39,355 bases of DNA from contig NZ_JACADR010000013.1 of the NCBI RefSeq assembly GCF_016106005.1, positions 1 through 39,355 on the forward strand, read 5' to 3'. The stretch comes from Roseomonas rosulenta. GTDB lineage: Bacteria; Pseudomonadota; Alphaproteobacteria; Acetobacterales; Acetobacteraceae. Under the pieces are notes generated by a model. It did not search any database and was not told the DNA's origin. It worked only from the letters and a program-made list of their open reading frames with translations. Positions 8,391-15,473 of the stretch are shown here, piece after piece. A program made the position numbers and the translations under genes. Within the stretch, counting starts at the first letter, position 1; each line of letters begins with the position of its first letter.

Positions 8391-8408
8391 ATGTAGACCA
8401 GGCTACAT
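8391..8408 (-). promoter_or_regulatory. Candidate MntR operator upstream of sitABCD-mntR
   Basis: ATGTAG-ACCAGG-CTACAT is an 18-bp inverted repeat with 6-bp perfect arms, 32 bases upstream of the sitA start. Known MntR boxes are AT-rich palindromes of about this length (E. coli type AACATAGC-N4-GCTATGTT). The local AT content stands out from the surroundings. Binding is inferred, not shown. Confidence 0.6.
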
Positions 8409-8522
8409 TTCGCGCAAGGGTCAACATTCGCGCCGGCGCACGACGGCCATGCGGGGCGGCCCCTGGCCACCCGCGCCCATCCTCGCCATCATTGGCTTGT
8501 CGCAATCCCGGGTGTTCCTGCC

Positions 8523-9755
8523 ATGACCGCCGAAGGCCCCGCGCAGTCCCGCGCGCCTGTCGCCGCCGAGACCCTGTCCAAGAAGCGCGCCGCACCGCCG
8601 GTGCCGCCGAGCCTGCAGGGCTTCCTGTCGCTCAACGATTTCGAGGTGGCGGCGCAGAAGCACCTGCCGAGGATGCTGCACGGCTACCTCGCCGGCGGGG
8701 TCGAGACCGACTGGTCGCTGACCGACAACCGCCGCGCCTTCGCCGAATGGGGCTTCATCCCGCGCTGCCTGACCGATGCGCGCGCGCGCAACACCAAGGC
8801 GAGCCTGTTCGGCCGCGAGTACGACGCGCCCTTCGGCATCCCGCCGATGGGCTCGGCTGCGTTGCTGGCCTATCGCGGCGACATCGCGCTGGCGCAGGCG
8901 GCGCGGGCGAAGAACATCCCCTACATCCTCTCGGCCTCCTCGCTGATCCGGATGGAGGATGTGGCGAAGGCCAATCCGGATGCCTGGTACCAGGCCTACC
9001 TGCCGGGCGAGCCGGCGCGCATCGAACCGCTGGTCGACCGCGTGATCGCCGCGGGCTTCAAGACTTTCGTGCTGACGGTGGACGTTCAGGTTTCGTCCAA
9101 CCGCGAGAACAACATCCGCAACGGCTACACCATCCCGCTGAAGCCGACCTTCCGGCTGTTCTGGCAGGGGGCGACGCATCCGCGCTGGGCCTTCGGCACC
9201 TGGTTCAAGACATTGCAGAACCACGGCATGCCGCATTTCGAGAACATGGATGCCGGCCGCGGGCCGCCCATCCTGTCGCGCGATCTCGAACGCGCGTTCG
9301 GCGCGCGCGATGGCCTGTCCTGGCCGCACCTCGAACTCATCCGCAAGCGCTTCCCGGGCAAGCTGCTGATCAAGGGCGTGCTGCACCCGGACGACGTGGT
9401 GCGCGCGAAGCAGATCGGCGTGGACGGCTTCATGGTGTCGAACCATGGCGGGCGGCAGCTCGACGGCGCTGTCTCCGGCCTGCGCATGCTGCCCGAGATC
9501 GTGAAGGTCGCCGGCGACTGCCCGGTGATCTACGACGGCGGCATCCGCCGCGGCACCGACGTGATGAAGGCCTATGCGCTGGGTGCGGATTTCGTCTTCG
9601 TCGGCCGGCCCATGCTGTGCGCCGCGGCGGTGCGCGGGCAGCCGGGCGTGGAACGCGCGATCGATCTCCTGCAGGAGGAGATCCATCGCGACCTGGCTCT
9701 GGTCGGCGTCAACACGATGGATGCGCTGGGCCCCGAGCTGCTGACGAAGGTCTGA
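8523..9755 (+). CDS. FMN-dependent alpha-hydroxy-acid oxidase/dehydrogenase (lactate dehydrogenase-like)
   Basis: The protein has 410 residues and spans the whole FMN-dependent alpha-hydroxy-acid dehydrogenase barrel. Recognisable parts are PFGIPPMGSAAL and YILSASSLIRMEDVAK in the first half, and FVLTVDVQVSSNRENNIRNG in the middle. The active-site His-Gly-Gly-Arg segment is SNHGGRQLDG, followed by YDGGIRRGTDVMKAYALGAD and FVGRP for phosphate binding. The enzyme oxidises L-2-hydroxy acids such as lactate, glycolate or mandelate to 2-oxo acids. About 35 extra N-terminal residues (Ala/Pro/Lys-rich) precede the domain. No clear ribosome-binding site is seen before the ATG, so the start could be slightly wrong. 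It converges with the CoA-transferase gene 6 bases away. Confidence 0.87.
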   Translation: MTAEGPAQSRAPVAAETLSKKRAAPPVPPSLQGFLSLNDFEVAAQKHLPRMLHGYLAGGVETDWSLTDNRRAFAEWGFIPRCLTDARARNTKASLFGREYDAPFGIPPMGSAALLAYRGDIALAQAARAKNIPYILSASSLIRMEDVAKANPDAWYQAYLPGEPARIEPLVDRVIAAGFKTFVLTVDVQVSSNRENNIRNGYTIPLKPTFRLFWQGATHPRWAFGTWFKTLQNHGMPHFENMDAGRGPPILSRDLERAFGARDGLSWPHLELIRKRFPGKLLIKGVLHPDDVVRAKQIGVDGFMVSNHGGRQLDGAVSGLRMLPEIVKVAGDCPVIYDGGIRRGTDVMKAYALGADFVFVGRPMLCAAAVRGQPGVERAIDLLQEEIHRDLALVGVNTMDALGPELLTKV

Positions 9756-9761
9756 GCGGCG

Positions 9762-10901
9762 CTACTCCGCCGCCCGCTTCGCCACCATCGCGTTGTCGGC
9801 GCCCAGGCGCGGCGCCGGCCCCTGCATGCGCGGCCGCTCGCCATCGAAGGAGAGCGGCAGGGCTACCAGCGAGAAATCCTCGCCGGGGACGGGCCGCACC
9901 ATGCCCATGGCCTGCACCTGGGGTTCGGCCAGCACCTCCGGGATGGCGTTCACCGGTGCGCAGGGCACACCCACGCGCTGCAGCCGCGCGAGCCATTCGG
10001 CGCGCGGCGCGCCGCGCATGATGGCGGCGATCATCGGCAGCAAGTCGCCCTGGTGGGCCAGCCGCGCGCGGTTGGTGGCGAAGCGCGGATCCTCGCGCCA
10101 GTCCTGATGTCCGAGCTCGGCGGCGAAGCGTGCAAACAGCCGGTCATTGCCGCAGCACACCAGGATCGGCCCGTCCGCCGCGTCGAAGGCCTGGTAGGGC
10201 ACGAAGTTCGGGTGGCCGGAGGCATGCCGCTCGCCGACCTTGCCAGTGTTGACGTAGCTGCTGATCTTCTGCCCCGCCCAGAGCAGCGCCGTCTCGAGAA
10301 GGGAGGTGTTCACCACGCCGCCGCGCCCCGTCCGGTGGCGGCGTTCCAGCAGCGCGAGCGCGCCCAGCACGGTCCACATGCCGGTGCCCTGGTCCACCAC
10401 CGAGGCGCCCATGCGCACTGGCGGCCCGCCCGGTTCGCCGGTGATCGAGGACAGGCCGCCGAACGCCTGCAGCAATGGCTCGTAGCCCGGGCGCAGGCGT
10501 TCCGGCCCGACATGGCCGAAGGCGGCCATGGCGCAATAGATCAGCCGCGGATGGCGCGCGGTCACCTCCGCCGGCCCGATGCCGAGCGCCTCGGCCACGC
10601 CGGGGCGCAGGTTGTGCAGCATGATGTCGGCATCGGCCAGCAGCGCATGCAGCGCCGCCACGCCCTCCGGAGACTTCAGGTCGAGCGTGACCGACTTCTT
10701 GCCGCGATTGAACTCGTGGAAGTTCAGCGCGTCGCCATGGCGGAAGGCCGCGCCCATCTGGCGGGCATCGTCGCCGCCGTCGGGCTTTTCCACCTTGATG
10801 ACCTCCGCACCCAGGTCGGCGAAGATCGCGCCGGCGAAGGGGCCGGCCAGCACCTGGCCGAGTTCCACAACGCGCAGGCCGGCGAGCACACCTTCGGTCA
10901 T
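9762..10901 (-). CDS. Type III (CaiB/BaiF family) CoA-transferase
   Basis: The protein has 379 residues. It begins with the family signature LRVVELGQVLAGPFAG, then DLGAEVIKVEKPDGGDD, the FNRGKKSVTLDLKSPEG block, and RPGVAEALGIG. The middle carries GPERLRPGYEPLLQAFGGL and a likely catalytic Asp in GASVVDQGTGMW. The C-terminal part has GVPCAPVNAIPEVLAEPQV. Such enzymes move CoA between carboxylic acids. Its ATG overlaps the stop of the upstream substrate-binding protein gene by 4 bases, so the two are one operon. A divergent HMG-CoA-lyase-like gene suggests a dicarboxylate or hydroxy-dicarboxylate acceptor. The frame continues to 12149 but only as a shadow. Confidence 0.9.
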   Translation of the reverse strand: MTEGVLAGLRVVELGQVLAGPFAGAIFADLGAEVIKVEKPDGGDDARQMGAAFRHGDALNFHEFNRGKKSVTLDLKSPEGVAALHALLADADIMLHNLRPGVAEALGIGPAEVTARHPRLIYCAMAAFGHVGPERLRPGYEPLLQAFGGLSSITGEPGGPPVRMGASVVDQGTGMWTVLGALALLERRHRTGRGGVVNTSLLETALLWAGQKISSYVNTGKVGERHASGHPNFVPYQAFDAADGPILVCCGNDRLFARFAAELGHQDWREDPRFATNRARLAHQGDLLPMIAAIMRGAPRAEWLARLQRVGVPCAPVNAIPEVLAEPQVQAMGMVRPVPGEDFSLVALPLSFDGERPRMQGPAPRLGADNAMVAKRAAE

Positions 10902-11869
10902 TGCAGTTCGATCCCCGCCGCCGTCACCAGGCGTTTCCACTTGTCGATCTCCGCCGCCTGGAAGGTCGCGAGGTCGTCCGGCGAGCCCGGGCGCAGCACC
11001 ATGCCGTTGGCGGTGATGCGCTCGTTCACCACGGGTCGCGCCATGATCTCGTTGATCAGCCGGTTCATGCGCAGCACGATCGGCGCGGGCGTGCCGGCTG
11101 GTGCATAGACCGCGTTCCAGGACAGCATCTCGTAGCCGGGGAAGCCCTGTTCCTCGACGGTGGGCACACCCGGCAACAGCGAGACGCGTTCCCGGCTGGT
11201 CACGCCGATGGCGCGAACGCGACCCTCGCGCGCATGGGGTGCCGATGTGGTGGCATCGACGAACATCACCTGCGCGACGCCGCCGATGACGTCCGTGATG
11301 CCAAGCGGGTTCGACCGATAGGTCACGTTCACCATGTCGATGCCGGCCTGCGCCTTGAACATCTCGCCCGCCACGCGCGACGATGCCGAGCCTGACGCGA
11401 AGTTCAGCCGCCCCGGATGGGCCCGTGCATAGGCGACAAGGTCCTGCATCGATCGTACCGGCAGGTCGTTGTTCACCACCACCAGCAGCACGCCCACGCC
11501 GATCACCGCGACCGGCGCGAAGTCGGCCACCGGATCGTAGGGCAGGCGGCGGAACAGCGCCGGGTTCGACCCATGCGTGGTGTTGGCGGTCCAGAGGAAG
11601 GTGTAGCCATCGGGCCTGGCGCGCGCGACCGCCTCGGAGGCGATGAAGCCGTTGGCGCCGCCGCGATTGTCCACCACCACCGGCTGGCCGAGCTCCGCGC
11701 CGATCGGGTCGGCGAAGAGCCGCGTCGTCACGTCGGTGCCGGAGCCGGCGGGGAAGGCGACGATGAAGCGGATCGGGCGCGACGGCCAGGCAGGTTCCGC
11801 GGTCTGCGCGCGCGCCGTGGCGGGCAGGGCGCCGAGTGCTGCGATCGCAGCGCGGCGGGTGAGGGGCAT
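10898..11869 (-). CDS. Bug-family (TctC-like) periplasmic substrate-binding protein
   Basis: The protein has 323 residues with a signal sequence containing twin arginines (LTRRAAIAALGALPATARAQ). The mature start WPSRPIRFIVAFPAGSGTD, the RNGGANG-like NRGGANGFIASE segment, PDGYTFL, and the C-terminal LPGVPTVEEQG-F-GYE block are hallmarks of Bug/TctC binding proteins. These bind small carboxylates in the periplasm, often for a tripartite tricarboxylate transporter whose membrane parts are encoded elsewhere. The start at 11869 has a GGAGG 9-11 bases upstream, and the frame's extension to 11956 is not needed. No tctA/tctB genes are present here, so it is an orphan receptor that may share a carrier or act in sensing. 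Confidence 0.9.
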   Translation of the reverse strand: MPLTRRAAIAALGALPATARAQTAEPAWPSRPIRFIVAFPAGSGTDVTTRLFADPIGAELGQPVVVDNRGGANGFIASEAVARARPDGYTFLWTANTTHGSNPALFRRLPYDPVADFAPVAVIGVGVLLVVVNNDLPVRSMQDLVAYARAHPGRLNFASGSASSRVAGEMFKAQAGIDMVNVTYRSNPLGITDVIGGVAQVMFVDATTSAPHAREGRVRAIGVTSRERVSLLPGVPTVEEQGFPGYEMLSWNAVYAPAGTPAPIVLRMNRLINEIMARPVVNERITANGMVLRPGSPDDLATFQAAEIDKWKRLVTAAGIELQ

Positions 11870-11956
11870 CGGGCGGTCCTCCGGTGCGGCGCCCTCTGGC
11901 GGGGCGCCCGGGGCGGTCGTAGGCTCGGCCGCAAGCAACAGCGTCCCTGCGACCAT

Positions 11957-11978
11957 GGCCGGGTGTCAACGCCCGGCC
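11957..11978. promoter_or_regulatory. Inverted repeat in the divergent promoter region before the HMG-CoA-lyase-like gene
   Basis: GGCCGGG (11957-11963) and CCCGGCC (11972-11978) are perfect 7-bp arms around TGTCAACG, and the outer context is CAT on one side and CATG on the other. It lies 23 bases before the plus-strand ATG and 88 bases from the minus-strand start, where an operator shared by the divergent genes could sit. It could equally be a hairpin in the leader RNA. Confidence 0.35.
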
Positions 11979-12001
11979 CATGCGGGACGGGAGGAACAGC
12001 G

Positions 12002-12970
12002 ATGTCCGATCTGCCCCGGCATGTCCATTTCCACGAGGAAGGCCCGCGCGAGGGCTTCCAGATCGAACGCGGCACCTTCCCGCTGGTCGACCGCGCGGCG
12101 CTGGTCGATGCGCTATCGGAGACGGGGCTCGAGGAAATCCAGGTCGCATCCTTCGTCTCGCCCAAGGCCGTGCCGCAGATGGCCGATTCCGAGGCGTTAT
12201 TCGCCGCCATCCGACGCAAGCTCGGCGTGCGCTACGATGCGGTCTGGCTGAACGAGCGCGGCTACGAGCGCGCGCGCGCCGCGCAGGGCGTGCACATCAC
12301 CGGGCGCATCGCGCTCTATGCCTCCGACGCCTTCGCGCTGCGCAACAACAACTGCACCGCCGCGCAGATGCGCGCGCGCGTCGAGGGCTGGCTCGACCGC
12401 TACGCGGCCGATGGCGTGCCGATGGAGCGCGCGCTGGTCATGGCCGCCTTCGGCTGCAACTTCGAGGGGCCGGTGGAGCCGCGCAAGGCGGTGGCGGAGC
12501 TGGCCTGGGCCTGGAATACCTGCCGCGCGCGCGGCATGGACGCACCGCGGCTGTACCTGGCGGACACCATGGGCTGGGCCAATCCGCAGGCAATCCGCCG
12601 CGCCGTGGGCCTGCTGCGCGAGGCGGTGCCGGAGGCCGAGGTGGGGCTGCACCTGCACGACACGCGCGGCCTCGGCCCCGCCAATGTGCTGGCAGCGCTC
12701 GAGATGGGTGTCAGCCATTTCGACAGCTCGGTCGCGGGGCTGGGCGGCTGCCCCTTCGCCGGCCACGGCGATGCGCGCGGGGCGGGCAATATCTGCACGG
12801 AAGACATGGTCTTCCTGTGCCACGAGATGGGGATCGGGACCGGGGTGGATCTTGAGGCGTTGGTCGAGGCCGCGCGCCTCGCGGAGTGCATCATTGGCCG
12901 TCCGCTGCCGGGCCGGCTGATGCATGCCGGCACGCTGAGCGCGTACCGGCAGCGGCGGGCGGCAGCCTGA
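12002..12970 (+). CDS. HMG-CoA lyase-like enzyme (DRE-TIM metallolyase)
   Basis: The protein has 322 residues. Near the N-terminus EEGPREGFQIE replaces the usual D-G-x-R-D-G-x-Q metal/catalytic motif. It is followed by EIQVASFVSPKAVPQMAD, typical of HMG-CoA lyases, the metal-binding HLHDTRGLG, and GLGGCPFAGHGDARGAGNICTED-type residues with the catalytic Cys of GGCPF. HMG-CoA lyase splits 3-hydroxy-3-methylglutaryl-CoA into acetyl-CoA and acetoacetate; related enzymes act on other branched hydroxyacyl-CoAs. The ATG at 12002 has GGGAGGA just upstream, so the frame's extension back to 11417 is rejected. It is divergent from the CoA-transferase/Bug operon, which suggests CoA activation of an imported acid followed by cleavage here. 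Confidence 0.88.
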   Translation: MSDLPRHVHFHEEGPREGFQIERGTFPLVDRAALVDALSETGLEEIQVASFVSPKAVPQMADSEALFAAIRRKLGVRYDAVWLNERGYERARAAQGVHITGRIALYASDAFALRNNNCTAAQMRARVEGWLDRYAADGVPMERALVMAAFGCNFEGPVEPRKAVAELAWAWNTCRARGMDAPRLYLADTMGWANPQAIRRAVGLLREAVPEAEVGLHLHDTRGLGPANVLAALEMGVSHFDSSVAGLGGCPFAGHGDARGAGNICTEDMVFLCHEMGIGTGVDLEALVEAARLAECIIGRPLPGRLMHAGTLSAYRQRRAAA

Positions 12971-12989
12971 GCCGCCGCCCACGCGCGGG

Positions 12990-13376
12990 CTACTTCAGGG
13001 TGTTGAGGTAGGCGATCAGGTCGGTGAGCTGCGCCTCGTTGCGCAGGCCCGGGTAGGACATGCTGCCCTGCGGCGCGACCGCCTTCGGGTTCGTGATGTA
13101 GGCGCGCAGGTTGTCCTCGGTCCAGGTATGCCCGCCCTCGCCGAGGGTGCGCATGTTGGCCGAGTAGCGGAAGCCCTCGATAGAGGCGGCACGACGGCCG
13201 ACCACGCCCCACAGATTCGGGCCGACGCCGTTCCGGCCGTTGTTCTCGCTGATATGGCAGGCTCGGCACTGGTTGAACACGCGCTGGCCTGCGGCGGCGT
13301 CGCCCGACTGGGCGGATGCGAGGCCAGGCGCAAAGGCCGCGGCGGCCACGGCGATCGTCATCAGCATTCGACGCAT
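12990..13376 (-). CDS. Soluble c-type cytochrome (cytochrome c2 family)
   Basis: The protein has 128 residues with a signal peptide (MRRMLMTIAVAAAAFAPGLASA), so it is periplasmic. The haem-binding motif CRACH follows GQRVFNQ. GPNLWGVVGRRAAS is the conserved class I loop, YSANM follows, and the sixth ligand Met is in GSMSYPGL near the C-terminus, ending DLIAYLNTLK. This is the standard class I cytochrome c2 layout. Cytochromes of this type carry electrons from bc1 to oxidases or to the photosynthetic reaction centre. It lies about 2 kb from the photosynthesis cluster, so a role as reaction-centre donor is possible but not shown. GGGAGGA lies upstream of the ATG. Confidence 0.9.
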   Translation of the reverse strand: MRRMLMTIAVAAAAFAPGLASAQSGDAAAGQRVFNQCRACHISENNGRNGVGPNLWGVVGRRAASIEGFRYSANMRTLGEGGHTWTEDNLRAYITNPKAVAPQGSMSYPGLRNEAQLTDLIAYLNTLK

Positions 13377-13474
13377 GCGAAACTTCCTCCCGACAATGAA
13401 AGAGCGTCCGCGATGTGCAGTTGCGGGCGCGGGGCGAGTGCCTCAAGTGATCGGCACCCGCCAATTAATCACCT

Positions 13475-13489
13475 TTGCCATTCTGGCAA
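13475..13489. promoter_or_regulatory. Short palindrome between divergent cytochrome and small membrane protein genes
   Basis: TTGCCA-TTC-TGGCAA has 6-bp perfect arms and sits in an AT-richer patch (CCAATTAATCACC just before it). It lies about 37 bases upstream of the small membrane protein start and 99 bases from the cytochrome start. A regulator binding site is possible; none is identified. Confidence 0.3.
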
Positions 13490-13525
13490 GGCGAAAGCGC
13501 GGCATTGCAGGGGAATGGTGAGGGC

Positions 13526-13792
13526 ATGGAAGGCCTTGTGCGCAGCGGAGGCGTCGCGGATGTCATCCTGGCCTGCATGGTGATCGAGGCGGCGGCACTG
13601 CTCGCCTGGCATCGCGCGACGGGGCGCGGGCTCGCGCCGCGCGCGGTGGCGGCGCTGCTGCTGCCCGGCGCTTTCCTGGTGCTGGCGCTGCGGCTGGCCT
13701 TGACCGGTGCGGCCTGGCCGCTGATCCCGGTGGCCCTGCTGGCGGCGCTGGCGTCCCATCTGTGGGACCTGCGCGGGCGCTGGCGCGGCTGA
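13526..13792 (+). CDS. Small membrane protein of unknown function
   Basis: The predicted protein has 88 residues with three hydrophobic segments: VADVILACMVIEAAALLAW, VAALLLPGAFLVLALRLAL and AAWPLIPVALLAALASHLW. It ends in a basic tail (DLRGRWRG). The start MEGLVRSGG at 13526 is chosen because it is preceded by GGTGAGGG and leaves a short N-terminus. A longer frame from 13475 would overlap the palindrome region. It is divergent from the cytochrome gene. No family was recognised; it is probably an inner-membrane protein. Confidence 0.6.
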   Translation: MEGLVRSGGVADVILACMVIEAAALLAWHRATGRGLAPRAVAALLLPGAFLVLALRLALTGAAWPLIPVALLAALASHLWDLRGRWRG

Positions 13793-13889
13793 GACGTATT
13801 GTTTTGGATGACGTCGCAGCCTGAGAGAGTGTAAACTCTGAATGACAGTTCGCGCTGTCCGTTCTGATGGCGCGGCTTGGAGGGGCGCC

Positions 13890-14303
13890 ATGAACGGGAA
13901 CAGCTACCGGATCGCCTATGATCGGCTGAAGGCCGGGCTCCGACGCGCCGAATCTGCGAGCGACATCGAGGCGCTGGAACGCGCGCGCGGCGAGATGGAC
14001 GCCTTCGTCGCATCGCTTGTGACCGACCCGCGCCGGCTGCGTGCCCTGGCCGCGGCGAGCCCTTCCGCCGCCGCCGAGGTCGAGCACCTAGCCGCCGAGA
14101 TCGAGATCCCGCGCATGGTTCTCGACCCCGTCCACGACGCTTCCTTCACACGGCTCTGGGTCGCCACGCTCGATGATGCGCGCCTGCGCGTGCTGCAGCG
14201 CGTGATGGCGGATGAGGTGAACCGCCGGCGCGAGGACACCGTCGCGCAGACCTACGCCCCGCGCCGGCGCCCGGTCGCGCAGTACGCGCGCTGGTTCGGC
14301 TGA
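13890..14303 (+). CDS. Hypothetical protein, helical and charged
   Basis: The predicted protein has 137 residues. The start MNGNSYRIAYDRLKAG (13890) has a strong GGAGGGG 6 bases upstream. The sequence is rich in Ala, Arg and Glu with long predicted helices (IEALERARGEMDAFVASL, AAAEVEHLAAEIEIPRMV, RVLQRVMADEVNRRRED). It ends in an Arg/Pro-rich tail finishing with QYARWFG. There is no signal peptide or membrane segment, so it is probably cytosolic. No domain was recognised. It is the last gene before the photosynthesis cluster and converges with hemC. Confidence 0.6.
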   Translation: MNGNSYRIAYDRLKAGLRRAESASDIEALERARGEMDAFVASLVTDPRRLRALAAASPSAAAEVEHLAAEIEIPRMVLDPVHDASFTRLWVATLDDARLRVLQRVMADEVNRRREDTVAQTYAPRRRPVAQYARWFG

Positions 14304-14435
14304 AACCAAGCGCCGGCGCCAGGGCCCATCGATCGCGGCACGCGACCGGCAATCCGGGTCGGTGCCGGCATCATCCGGCGACAGAGCGCACTCAGCCGCG
14401 TTGGTCCATGAGCGCGGATACGTCGAAGCGCGGTG

Positions 14436-14456
14436 TCAGGCACCCGATATGCCTGA
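14436..14456 (-). terminator. Hairpin downstream of hemC
   Basis: TCAGGCA (14436-14442) and TGCCTGA (14450-14456) form a 7-bp stem with a 7-base loop in the 201-base gap between the converging genes 13890-14303 and hemC. No T-run follows on either strand, so the assignment as a terminator is weak. Nothing else was recognised in that gap. Confidence 0.35.
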
Positions 14457-14504
14457 TCGCACCGCGTCCGTTGCGGGCAGGATGTCGCGCGGCCGGCGCG
14501 CCCG

Positions 14505-15473
14505 TCAGCTGAGGATATCGGCGGGGCTGTCCCGGCGCAGGCTGTCGCCGAGCTCACGCCCGATGCGCGCGGCGTCCTCGATCGCGCCGCTGACCCGCCG
14601 GCGCAGCAGGAAGGACCCGTCCGCGCGCGCGATCAGGCCGGTGAGGTAGAGCTGCCCGTCCATCAGCACGCGCGCATGACCGCCGATCGGTGTGCGGCAG
14701 GATCCGTCGAGGGCCGCCAGCAGCGCGCGTTCGGCGGTGGCGACGGCGCGCGCCAGCGGATCCTCGATGGCGGCGAGCAGGTCGCGCAGCGCCGTGTCGT
14801 CCGCGCGCACGGTGATGCCGACGATGCCCTGGCCGGCAGCGGGGACCATGTCCTCCGCATCGAGCACGACGCCGGCCTCGGACTCGAGGCCGAGTCGCTT
14901 CAGCCCGGCATAGGCGAGCATGGTGGCGTGGAACTCGCCCTCGCGCAGGCGGCGCAGCCGGGTCTGGACATTGCCGCGGATGGTCTCGACGCGCAGGTCA
15001 GGGCGCGCATGCAGCAACTGCGACTGCCGTCGCACGGAGGAGGTGCCGACCTGCGCGCCCTGCGGCAGGCAGGCGAGCGGGTCCTCGCGCGTGGGTTCGC
15101 CGCAGGCGGGGGCCAGCACGATGGCGTCGCGCGCATCCTCGCGCTTCAGCAGGCAGGCGAGCACGATGCCGGGGGGCAGTTCGGTCTCGAGGTCCTTGAG
15201 CGAATGCACCGCGAAGTCGACGCGCCCATCGAGCAGCGCCTCATGGATCTCCTTGGCGAAAAGACCCTTGCCGCCGATCTCGGCCAGGCGGCGGTCCTGG
15301 ATGCGGTCGCCCGCGGTCGAGAGCGCGGTTTCCTCGAAGGCGGTCTCGCCCTGCAGCATCGGGCAGAAGCCGCCGATGCGTGCGAGGAAGTGCCGCGCCT
15401 GCCACAGCGCGAGCGGCGAGGCGCGGGTGCCGATGCGCAGCGGCGCGATCGGGCGTTCGGCGATCTCGCTCAT
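14505..15473 (-). CDS. hemC: Hydroxymethylbilane synthase (porphobilinogen deaminase)
   Basis: The predicted protein has 322 residues. It starts LRIGTRASPLALWQARHFL and continues with GDRIQDRRLAEIGGKGLFAKE and VDFAVHSLKDLETELPPG. It then has GTSSVRRQSQLL, RGNVQTRLRRL, MVPAAGQGIVGI and GSCRTPIGGHA, whose Cys binds the dipyrromethane cofactor. The enzyme polymerises four porphobilinogen molecules into hydroxymethylbilane in the cytosol, early in the haem and bacteriochlorophyll path. The start at 15473 overlaps the bchP stop by 4 bases (ATGA), placing hemC at the end of the aerR-ppsR-bchG-bchP transcription direction. The frame upstream to 15575 is a shadow. Finding hemC directly behind bchP is unusual; many purple bacteria have other genes there. 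Confidence 0.95.
   Translation of the reverse strand: MSEIAERPIAPLRIGTRASPLALWQARHFLARIGGFCPMLQGETAFEETALSTAGDRIQDRRLAEIGGKGLFAKEIHEALLDGRVDFAVHSLKDLETELPPGIVLACLLKREDARDAIVLAPACGEPTREDPLACLPQGAQVGTSSVRRQSQLLHARPDLRVETIRGNVQTRLRRLREGEFHATMLAYAGLKRLGLESEAGVVLDAEDMVPAAGQGIVGITVRADDTALRDLLAAIEDPLARAVATAERALLAALDGSCRTPIGGHARVLMDGQLYLTGLIARADGSFLLRRRVSGAIEDAARIGRELGDSLRRDSPADILS

Noticed and set aside
7553-10021. 822-codon plus-strand frame across sitA and the hydroxy-acid oxidase gene
   Set aside because: It crosses two well-supported genes on both strands and has the composition of a GC-rich shadow frame.
9762-12149. 795-codon minus-strand frame suggesting a fusion upstream of the CoA-transferase
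   Set aside because: The added N-terminal part is a shadow of the Bug receptor gene; the CoA-transferase start at 10901 with an ATGA overlap explains the gene fully.
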